Part shown: positions 1 through 5,659 of the stretch, piece after piece
Layout: every line of letters begins with the position of its first letter
Numbering within the stretch: the first letter of the stretch is position 1
Source of the DNA: DATKCJ01 sp035513275
GTDB taxonomy: Bacteria; Verrucomicrobiota; Verrucomicrobiia; Opitutales; Opitutaceae
Length of the DNA stretch: 6,379 bases
Direction: 5' to 3'
Assembly (NCBI GenBank): GCA_035513275.1
Contig: DATKCJ010000381.1
Span: 1 to 6,379, forward strand
Program-made: the position numbers and the translations under genes
Notes under the pieces: model-generated
Databases searched by the model: none
What the model saw: only the letters and a program-made list of their open reading frames with translations
What the model was told of the DNA's origin: nothing

Positions 1-430
1 GCTCGGCGGCGAGACGCTCATGTGCGCGCTTCTCGGCGTCGATGTTCCGGATGACACCGACCGTGCCGATGATTTGTCCATCGGCGTCGCGCCACGGTCG
101 CTTCGTTGTGGAAAACCAGAGTTCCCTGCCGTCCTTCAGCGTGACCAACTCCTCCTTGCCCTCGATCGGCACGCCGGTGCGCACGACCTCCCTCTCCTCT
201 TTCATTGCGACCTTCGCGTGCTCCGGGCTCACGAATTCCTCCACCGTCACGCCGATCGCATCAGCCGGCTCCTTGAGTCCGAGAATCCTTGCATGCGATC
301 GACTGATCCGGACGTAGCGTCCCTCGAGATCCTTGAAATAGATCAAGTCGGGAAGTGTTTCAAGCAGCACGTCGAGGATCGCCACGTCACGGCGGTCCAA
401 GGAAACGGGGTTGTCGTCCTCGATCGACAT
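1..430 (-). CDS. PAS-domain sensory protein, N-terminal part (runs off left edge)
   Basis: A partial gene read right to left from an ATG at 430; 143 codons lie in the window with no stop. The N-terminus has no signal peptide or membrane segment, so the visible part is cytoplasmic. Residues about 20-130 form one PAS domain. They begin with LPDLIYFKDLEGRYV, a typical PAS_4-type opening, and end with the PAC-like strand DGQIIGTVGVIRNIDAEKR. The sequence then enters a charged helix (AEKRAHERLAAE) typical of the linker to an output domain. Such proteins normally continue into a histidine kinase, GGDEF/EAL or further PAS modules, but the output domain is outside the window, so signal and output are unknown. 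No Shine-Dalgarno sequence is visible before the ATG; the start was chosen because the PAS fold follows about 20 residues later. The gene lies in the same direction as the peptidase gene, about 200 bases downstream of its stop. Confidence 0.85.
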   Translation of the reverse strand, partial: MSIEDDNPVSLDRRDVAILDVLLETLPDLIYFKDLEGRYVRISRSHARILGLKEPADAIGVTVEEFVSPEHAKVAMKEEREVVRTGVPIEGKEELVTLKDGRELWFSTTKRPWRDADGQIIGTVGVIRNIDAEKRAHERLAAE

Positions 431-498
431 CGGTCGCTGAAACGCTAACAGCGTGCGCGACGGGCGCAATGCGCGAAGCGGGGCAGTGATCTATCCGA

Positions 499-578
499 TT
501 GTGGGTCGGACTTTATGCCCGACAGTGCTTCGCCACTTGCATCGCCAACCGATGTCGGGCGTAAAGCCCGACCCACAA
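499..578. repeat. Pair of REP-like palindromes in inverted orientation
   Basis: Two 26-base arms, 499-524 and 553-578, are reverse complements of each other at 24 of 26 positions, separated by a 28-base spacer. Both mismatches are transitions that would still allow G-U pairs in one transcript orientation. Each arm is also a small palindrome by itself: GTCGGGC, five bases, then GCCCGAC in the right arm, with one mismatch in the left arm. This nested design, two short hairpin units facing each other, is that of REP/BIME elements. It lies 48 bases past the peptidase stop and 68 bases before the PAS gene start, so as RNA it could protect or end the peptidase message. No T-tract follows, so it is not a classic intrinsic terminator. 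Whether the unit recurs elsewhere in the genome cannot be seen here. Confidence 0.75.
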
Positions 579-626
579 CCAGACACGATCAACAGATCTC
601 GAGCCAGCGGACCACGCGGCCACACC

Positions 627-3572
627 TCACGGAATGATCGCGCCGGTCGTGCCGATGCCGGGACCAGCGACGATCGCGTTCATCATCAACCGCTGAGTGC
701 CGAGAGCTGCTGCGCGGAAAGTCGGCCGCCCCGCGAATAGGATGATCTGCCCCTTGCCGATGGATTCGCGCGTGAGGTAGGCGGAGTTCGCAATCCTCTG
801 CGCAGCCTCCGGCCAGAGCAGCCCCGACATCCGCAGCGTCAACTTCCGCCCCGGAGGCATTGCGCTCCAACCAACAAACGAAGGCTGCGCGTTTGCTTTT
901 GCTTCTTCGCCGTCCGCTTCCTCGCCGTCCGCTGCGCCGAACACGCCATACCTTACCGGACTCTCCACTCCCGAGGGTGCGAGAAGCACCGGACCATCGG
1001 CCGTGACAATCGGAAGGATTGCACCCGCGCCCGCCGTCAACCAATGCTCGGTGTTCACACGGCCCGCGAGGATCGCGCCCTGCGGCATGAAGAGCTTCTG
1101 CCACTCGTCGCGACGCTTGAGTTCCTTAGCTTCGGGGCCGTCCTTGTCGTCGGTGCGCCACGGATAGCTCACTTCCGCAGCGACATCGCGCGCCCAAAGT
1201 TGCGCGGTATCCGGCATCGCGCCCTCGGCCGCGAGCCACTCGCGAAGCACCTGCTGACGGAACGGCTCGATCTCGTCGAGCGCGCCCGGAAGCTTGCGGG
1301 TGGAACCGATCGCGGTCTTATCCGTTGTGAAGATTCCGGCGGACCCGCCGGTCGCGATGAGCGTGCCACCCGAATCCACCCATGCGCGCAGGTCCTTCGC
1401 AAACGCTTCCTTGAGACCGTCGCCGTAGTAGGACGGGATGATGATCACGTTGTAGCGTCGCAGATCGTAGCCGGTATCCTCGTCGGAAATCTGCGAGTTG
1501 CGAATCGCGAGCGTCTGCTCGAGCAAGTGCCACACCGTGCCGAAGTCGCCCGTCGAGACCCCGCCACGTGTGAGCACGGCCACGCGCGGCCGCTCAAGCA
1601 GGCGGAAGTGTCCGCCGCCAAGATCAGGCAGATCGCCCTTGCCGAAACCCGAGCCTATCGCGCGGGCATCGACGCCGCACTCGCCCGCGATCAAGCCGAT
1701 GCGAGTCGCGAGGTTCGCAGAATCTGCAGCGTTGTCGCGCCGCGAGACGATGACAGAACCTCGAACATTCGGTGCACCGTCGAACTCAAACGCCTTGTCC
1801 GCGATGCGCACGCGAATTCCATGCTCCATCAACCGCGCGGCGAAAACGACCGATGCATCGTCCGCCCCGTCAGCCACCCAGCCAACAGCGCTGTCTGCCA
1901 GAGGAGCGGGCCTCGCAGCGGTCTTTGTCGCGGCAAACGGCGTGGTGCCCTCGCCCTCAATCGCAGCAGGGATGGCGAGCGCTTCCAGCCCGTGCATCAT
2001 CGTGAGATTCCACGACGTCATGTCGTAGATCGAGGAGTTGCCTTTCTTGAGCAGCTCCTCGCGCTCGTGCTTGAGCGAAGGCTCCGGGATCTGCGGATCA
2101 AAATCGAGCAGCAGCGCCGCAAGGTGCCCGAGCGGCTGTTTGTTCGGGATGATGAGCGTGCCCGCGGGAAGCGTGACATCCTCGCGGTCGCGACCGAATT
2201 GATCGGTCGCTTTCGCCACGGTGAGCGGACCATCGAGCACGAGCACCTCGATGCCCTGCTGTTCAAGACAACTGGCGAACGCCGCTAACCGGCCGCGATT
2301 GTCGGACGGCAGCACAGCCCAGCTTCGCGACCCAAATGGTCCCGTCGGATCGAGCGCAGCGAGCCGGTGGTTGTGGAAGTCGCGGCGCATCTCCTTTGCG
2401 TTTCGCTGGAACGTCGCGAGGTTGGCCATCGTGCTCACGACATTGCCGTGCACGGCCTCGCGGTAGGATTGGATCGACCCGTCCGCCCGACGCACGCCGT
2501 CGTCGGACATCCGCGCTTGTTCGTAGAGGATCCCGACCGCGCCGCGGATCGAGGGCCACGTGTCCATGTAGCCGGGATACCAACCCTCGTTCCATTCGCC
2601 GGTGTAGTATGTCCAACCCTGCTTGTCGAATGCCTCGCCATGCTCGCGTCCGAAGAGCTCCGCCCAGTGTTGATAGCGCTCCGGGTAGTAAGGATTCATC
2701 GGCGCGCGCGGCGGCGAGAAGAGGAACGACTCCTGAGAGCCCATGCCGTGCGAATCGACGGCGAGCTGCGGATTCCACTCCTGAATCACGCGCCACCGGC
2801 CGACCGTCTCGGGCTGTGTGCCGTAGAGCAGATCGCGGTTCATATCGAAGCCGTAGTGATTGGTCCGGCCGTAGGGCAAGTAACCTGTGTGAACCATCGA
2901 CTGGTCGTCGACATTGGGCTGCACCCCGCGCGCCTCGGCGATCATCTTCAAGAAGCGGTCGCGGCCGTCGGGATTCTCAACCGGATCGATGAGCACAACG
3001 AGATCGCGCAGGAGCGCGGCGGTCGGCTTGTCGCGCGCGGCGGCGAGGTGATGGATGACGGCGAGCGCGGCGTCGGTGCCCTCGGTCTCATCGCCATGAA
3101 TCGTGTAGGCGAGCCACGCAACGCCGGGGAGCGAATCGACGAGCTTGTCCGCCTCGCCCCCAGCCAGTTTGCGCGGATCCGCGAGCTTCGCGAAGCCTGC
3201 CTTGATCTCGTCGAGCCGCTTCAAGTTCGCCGGGTCGGTGATCACGACGTAGTGCAACGGCCGCCCTCCGTGCGAGCGCGCATACTCGATCACACGAACG
3301 CGCGGACTCGCGGCAGCCCACGCGTCGAGGCAGCGCTTCACCTCGGCGGTCGTCGCTGCACGGGCGCCCTCGCGAAATCCGAGGACGGACTCGACAGTCG
3401 GCACCGCAGGGTCGTGGCTCGCGCCGGGGAAAAACTCGGCGTCGTAGACCAGCCCGGGAAGCGGTGTCGGCTTGAGGACGGGCGCCACGCGCTGTGCCTG
3501 GGCCATGTCTGGAACGAGGACAATAAATGCAGCCGCAGCAGCAGCCGCGGTGAATTTGAGATTACGCATCAT
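627..3572 (-). CDS. Secreted M14-family zinc carboxypeptidase with GATase-like C-terminal region
   Basis: A zinc metallopeptidase of about 981 residues, predicted exported. Residues 1-26 are a Sec signal peptide: MMRNLK, an alanine-rich core, then a likely cut after AQA at 24-26. The M14 domain fills about residues 50-400. It shows the zinc ligands H159 and E162 (IHGDE) and H275 (VDSHGMG), the substrate-binding stretches NPDGR (200-204) and FDMNRD (R246), and the general-base glutamate E351 in ILYEQ. The catalytic set is complete, so the enzyme is probably active on peptides or peptide-like cell-wall material in the periplasm or outside the cell. Residues about 658-760 (PRVAVLTRGG, then RRYNVIIIPS, then GGTLIATGG) resemble a class I glutamine amidotransferase/flavodoxin-like fold. 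A short repeated acidic patch, DGEEADGEEA, lies near residue 885. The reading frame stays open upstream to 4274, but that part is antisense to cysE and precedes the signal peptide, so the start is the ATG pair at 3572/3569. No Shine-Dalgarno is evident. Substrate is unknown. Confidence 0.93.
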   Translation of the reverse strand: MMRNLKFTAAAAAAAFIVLVPDMAQAQRVAPVLKPTPLPGLVYDAEFFPGASHDPAVPTVESVLGFREGARAATTAEVKRCLDAWAAASPRVRVIEYARSHGGRPLHYVVITDPANLKRLDEIKAGFAKLADPRKLAGGEADKLVDSLPGVAWLAYTIHGDETEGTDAALAVIHHLAAARDKPTAALLRDLVVLIDPVENPDGRDRFLKMIAEARGVQPNVDDQSMVHTGYLPYGRTNHYGFDMNRDLLYGTQPETVGRWRVIQEWNPQLAVDSHGMGSQESFLFSPPRAPMNPYYPERYQHWAELFGREHGEAFDKQGWTYYTGEWNEGWYPGYMDTWPSIRGAVGILYEQARMSDDGVRRADGSIQSYREAVHGNVVSTMANLATFQRNAKEMRRDFHNHRLAALDPTGPFGSRSWAVLPSDNRGRLAAFASCLEQQGIEVLVLDGPLTVAKATDQFGRDREDVTLPAGTLIIPNKQPLGHLAALLLDFDPQIPEPSLKHEREELLKKGNSSIYDMTSWNLTMMHGLEALAIPAAIEGEGTTPFAATKTAARPAPLADSAVGWVADGADDASVVFAARLMEHGIRVRIADKAFEFDGAPNVRGSVIVSRRDNAADSANLATRIGLIAGECGVDARAIGSGFGKGDLPDLGGGHFRLLERPRVAVLTRGGVSTGDFGTVWHLLEQTLAIRNSQISDEDTGYDLRRYNVIIIPSYYGDGLKEAFAKDLRAWVDSGGTLIATGGSAGIFTTDKTAIGSTRKLPGALDEIEPFRQQVLREWLAAEGAMPDTAQLWARDVAAEVSYPWRTDDKDGPEAKELKRRDEWQKLFMPQGAILAGRVNTEHWLTAGAGAILPIVTADGPVLLAPSGVESPVRYGVFGAADGEEADGEEAKANAQPSFVGWSAMPPGRKLTLRMSGLLWPEAAQRIANSAYLTRESIGKGQIILFAGRPTFRAAALGTQRLMMNAIVAGPGIGTTGAIIP

Positions 3573-3686
3573 GTTTGAGGGCGGGGCCGCGGAGCCGGAA
3601 GCCGGACGCGAGCCACAAATCCACAACCAAAGGCACTCGCAGGGAAGACTGAAATTGTCAGGTCCGCGCCAGAAGACGGACAGAAC
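3573..3686. promoter_or_regulatory. Divergent spacer between the peptidase gene and cysE
   Basis: These 114 bases separate the start codons of two oppositely directed genes, so promoters for both should lie here or just inside the coding ends. I see no convincing -35/-10 pair. A TTGTCA at 3655-3660 has no TATAAT-like box at the right distance. There is no clear riboswitch, T-box or operator palindrome. The call rests on gene geometry alone. Confidence 0.3.
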
Positions 3687-4679
3687 ATGACGATGTATCA
3701 CCTTGCTGAGCCGCCGTCGCGTGGCCATTCCTACTCCCCGGCCATGCACATCGAGACCCTCACGAAGGCACTGCTCGCTTCCTACGCGAAGACCGGAGGC
3801 ATCAACCACCTCGACGGCAAGAACCTGCCTTCGCAGGAGTCGGTCAACGCGCTCGCACGCGACGTGATGCACCTTCTCTTCCCGGGGTTTTTCGAGGCGC
3901 GCGTGCTGCATCAAAGCGAGGTCGGCGCCTGGGTGTCCGCGATGCTCGCGAAGATCGAAACCACGCTCGCGGCCGAAACGGAGAAGTGCCTCCAGTCTTC
4001 CGGCGAGCCCAATCCCAAGCATCGCGCCGGCGAGATCGCCCGCGAGGCGCTCGCCCGCGTGCCGGTGATCCGCGATGTCATCCAGACCGACGTGTCTGCC
4101 GCCTACGTCGGCGATCCAGCCGCACGCAGCAACGAGGAGATCATCCTCGCCTACCCGTGCGTGCTCGTGATCTCGCTGCACCGCTTCGCGCACGCGCTCT
4201 ACGAACTCGGCGTGCCACTGCTGCCGCGAATGATTTCGGAGTTTGCACATGAGCGCACGGGCGTGGACATCCATCCCGGGGCGACGATCGGCTCACACTT
4301 TTTCATCGATCACGGCACAGGCGTCGTCATCGGCGAGACCGCGCGGATCGGTAGCCACGTGAAAATCTACCAGGGCGTCACGCTCGGCGCGAAGTCGTTC
4401 GAGACCGACGCCTCCGGCTCGCCTGTGAAAGGCGTGAAACGGCATCCCGACATCGGCGACCACGTGACGATCTACGCGCACGCCACGATCCTCGGCGGCG
4501 AAACGGTAATCGGCGCGCACTCAATCGTCGGCGCCAACGTCTGGCTCATGCAGGCCATCCCGCCGCACAGCATCGCCTACTACAAGGACACGAACCTCAT
4601 CGTGCGACCGATCAAACGCAACGAGGACGCCATCGGCTCACTCATCGTCGCCAAAGACGGCGGTGACTTTGCGATCTAG
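3687..4679 (+). CDS. cysE: Serine O-acetyltransferase (long form)
   Basis: Transfers acetyl from acetyl-CoA to serine to give O-acetylserine, the first committed step of cysteine synthesis, in the cytoplasm. Residues about 20-185 are the helical N-terminal domain. From about 190 the left-handed beta-helix of hexapeptide repeats begins (VDIHPGATIG, then VVIGETARIG). D194 and H209 (in IDHGTG) are 15 residues apart, matching the catalytic Asp143/His158 pair of E. coli CysE. H253 in KRHPDIG matches the substrate-binding His193. At 330 residues it is longer than the E. coli enzyme (273), as in long-form relatives. It ends in GGDFAI: the terminal isoleucine is the residue that inserts into the CysK active site in the cysteine synthase complex. 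A second possible start is the ATG at 3744 (MHIETLTK), where conserved-looking sequence begins; neither start has a good ribosome site. The gene converges with cysK further right, and a decayed copy of its tail lies at 5363-5440. Confidence 0.95.
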   Translation: MTMYHLAEPPSRGHSYSPAMHIETLTKALLASYAKTGGINHLDGKNLPSQESVNALARDVMHLLFPGFFEARVLHQSEVGAWVSAMLAKIETTLAAETEKCLQSSGEPNPKHRAGEIAREALARVPVIRDVIQTDVSAAYVGDPAARSNEEIILAYPCVLVISLHRFAHALYELGVPLLPRMISEFAHERTGVDIHPGATIGSHFFIDHGTGVVIGETARIGSHVKIYQGVTLGAKSFETDASGSPVKGVKRHPDIGDHVTIYAHATILGGETVIGAHSIVGANVWLMQAIPPHSIAYYKDTNLIVRPIKRNEDAIGSLIVAKDGGDFAI

Positions 4680-4708
4680 GCGGCGGGGCACGTTCCGGAC
4701 TACAAGGA

Positions 4709-5194
4709 TCAATCGCCCGCAGGTTGTGGACCAGAGCTGTCTTGATCACGCAGGCGCTTCAACTCCTCCAAATCGATTCGGTCTTTCGGGCGAGGAGAAG
4801 CCGCCTTGTTCTCAATCAAGTCGTCGAGCGATATGAACGGGATTCGCAATCCAGCGTCGTTGAACTCGACACGATGTTGGAGGCATCGCTCGAATGCGAC
4901 GCCATCGATCCCTGTCAGGAGCTGAATCTTGATCGGCTCACGACCGATCTCGATGATGGTCTCAGGATCGAGGAAGTCGCGAGAAGTGAGCCCGATGTCG
5001 CCGAACCCAAATTCAGCCATGACGCGGACCAGCCGTTCAGCATTTTCCTCCGAAATCGCGACGAAGACATCCAGATCTCCTGTGTAGCGCGGAAATCCGT
5101 GAAATCCCACGGCATATCCGCCAACGATGAGAAAGCTAGCGCCGTGCTTTTCGAGTAACTCGATAAACTCTCGGAAATGCTTGTTCAACGTCAT
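4709..5194 (-). CDS. Nucleotidyltransferase-fold protein (MNT/AbiEii-like)
   Basis: A 161-residue soluble protein of the DNA polymerase beta-type nucleotidyltransferase superfamily. The core signature is clear: LIVGGYAVGFHG (about 22-33), then PRYTGDLDVFV, giving the GG motif at 25-26 and the metal-binding pair D40 and D42. The strand that usually supplies the third acidic residue reads IKIQLLTGIDGV, with Q91 where relatives commonly carry Asp, so full catalysis is uncertain. The C-terminal part (IPFISLDDLIENKAA, then KDRIDLEELKRL) is the helical segment typical of these short proteins. Relatives transfer nucleotides to proteins, RNA or small molecules, some as toxins or antitoxins; the substrate here is unknown. 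The ATG at 5194 lies inside the upstream small gene, 59 bases before that gene ends, which points to translational coupling. Codon choice is more mixed and less G/C-ending than in cysE, suggesting acquisition. Its stop is only 29 bases from the stop of convergent cysE, with no terminator hairpin visible between them. Confidence 0.88.
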   Translation of the reverse strand: MTLNKHFREFIELLEKHGASFLIVGGYAVGFHGFPRYTGDLDVFVAISEENAERLVRVMAEFGFGDIGLTSRDFLDPETIIEIGREPIKIQLLTGIDGVAFERCLQHRVEFNDAGLRIPFISLDDLIENKAASPRPKDRIDLEELKRLRDQDSSGPQPAGD

Positions 5195-5321
5195 GGGTTG
5201 CGACCCGGCGAATCACCTCGAGCGCCTCAAGGCGCTCGGCAGGGCTTCGCTGCGCCCACGCTTGCCCACGTCCATCCGAATCGTGCAGGCGCCGCTTCTT
5301 GACTAGCACTGACTTATCCAC
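5136..5321 (-). CDS. Small partner protein upstream of the nucleotidyltransferase
   Basis: A predicted 61-residue charged protein from a GTG start at 5321 (VDKSVLVKKRRLHDSDGRG). Its middle and end read SPAERLEALEVIRR and FPRVYRVTRKARR. This resembles the small proteins often found immediately upstream of short nucleotidyltransferase genes, which share a 'SPEERLE-L--IRR ... RVYRVV' pattern; I recognise this from general familiarity, not from a search. The role is not established; partner or antitoxin is an inference from gene order. The frame stays open to an ATG at 5402, but that extension is antisense to the cysE-like remnant and carries no family-like sequence, so GTG 5321 is preferred. No clear Shine-Dalgarno is visible. 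The gene overlaps the next gene by 59 bases in another frame, so the two form one transcript unit. Confidence 0.68.
   Translation of the reverse strand: MDKSVLVKKRRLHDSDGRGQAWAQRSPAERLEALEVIRRVATHDVEQAFPRVYRVTRKARR
5219..5238. repeat. Perfect 8-bp stem-loop inside the small partner gene
   Basis: CGAGCGCC at 5219-5226 pairs perfectly with GGCGCTCG at 5231-5238 around a four-base loop. On the minus-strand message it lies about 25 bases before the nucleotidyltransferase ATG, within codons for the ERLEAL stretch. It could influence translation of the second gene, but it may simply reflect similar codons for repeated Glu/Ala/Leu residues. Confidence 0.5.
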
Positions 5322-5362
5322 GGCGTCAGCATGCCAGTTGCGGAGACGATGGCAAGCGAGCG

Positions 5363-5440
5363 GTGCGCCCGACTCAGCGCAAAGAAAACGCGATCGGCTC
5401 ACTCATCGTCGCCAATGACGACGGCGGCGGCGCGATCAAG
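5363..5440 (+). pseudogene. Decayed duplicate of the cysE 3' end
   Basis: Twenty-six codons align without gaps to the last 26 codons of cysE, stop included (4602-4679). By my count 61 of 78 bases are identical, including an uninterrupted 23-base match at 5391-5413. The encoded peptide is VRPTQRKENAIGSLIVAND followed by DGGGAIK; the cysE end is VRPIKRNEDAIGSLIVAKD followed by GGDFAI and a stop. The cysE stop TAG is AAG here, so the frame would read on to a TAG at 5519-5521. Upstream the frame is closed by a stop at 5300-5302 and no hexapeptide-repeat sequence precedes it, so this cannot be a working acetyltransferase. It lies upstream of, and antisense to, the small partner gene's leader. It may be a relic of a tandem cysE duplication or of an insertion that renewed the cysE tail. 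Confidence 0.72.
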
Positions 5441-5535
5441 AATTGGAAACCGAAGAAATCGTTCATGTTACTCCGGGTCAGCCTGCCCGAAATCGCGTTG
5501 TACGGTTTGCGAAAGCGATAGATTCGCCTGGGACG

Positions 5536-5585
5536 GATACTCGGTTGAAACCTCTCCCGCGACACAGCCACCGAAACCGAGTGTC
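5536..5585. repeat. Imperfect stem-loop in the spacer beside cysK
   Basis: Arms 5536-5546 (GATACTCGGTT) and 5575-5585 (AACCGAGTGTC) pair at 10 of 11 positions, the exception being G-T, around a 28-base loop. It lies about 75 bases beyond the cysK stop, on the downstream side. No T-run follows on either strand, so a terminator role is only possible. The rest of 5441-5659 holds no gene I can support. Confidence 0.4.
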
Positions 5586-5659
5586 GATACGAACAACGCA
5601 ATCCATCACGGGCGCTTCGATCGATTCATGCTCCGTATGATTTCACGACCTAAGTCGTT

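Noticed and set aside
20..448. Plus-strand open frame opposite the PAS gene
   Set aside because: The minus strand carries a clear PAS domain; this frame shows no coherent motif.
880..935. Short repeated GCCGTCCGCTTCCTC-type sequence as a regulatory repeat
   Set aside because: It lies in frame inside the peptidase gene and encodes the repeated acidic patch ADGEEADGEEA.
1044..2288. Long plus-strand open frame (414 codons) opposite the peptidase
   Set aside because: It mirrors the peptidase codons in GC-rich DNA, is rich in Arg/His/Ala and has no recognisable motif.
2367..3578. Second long plus-strand open frame (403 codons) opposite the peptidase
   Set aside because: Antisense shadow of the well-supported M14 domain; composition is non-protein-like and no family features are seen.
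3655..3660. TTGTCA as a -35 box for cysE
   Set aside because: No acceptable -10 sequence is found 16-18 bases downstream.
3573..4274. In-frame extension of the peptidase gene upstream of the ATG pair at 3572/3569
   Set aside because: It is fully open, but most of it (from 3687) is antisense to cysE. The sequence is arginine- and histidine-rich without domains, and a clear signal peptide begins at 3572/3569.
5322..5402. Longer start for the small partner gene at ATG 5402
   Set aside because: The added residues are antisense to the cysE-like remnant and show no resemblance to the small-protein pattern, which begins near GTG 5321.
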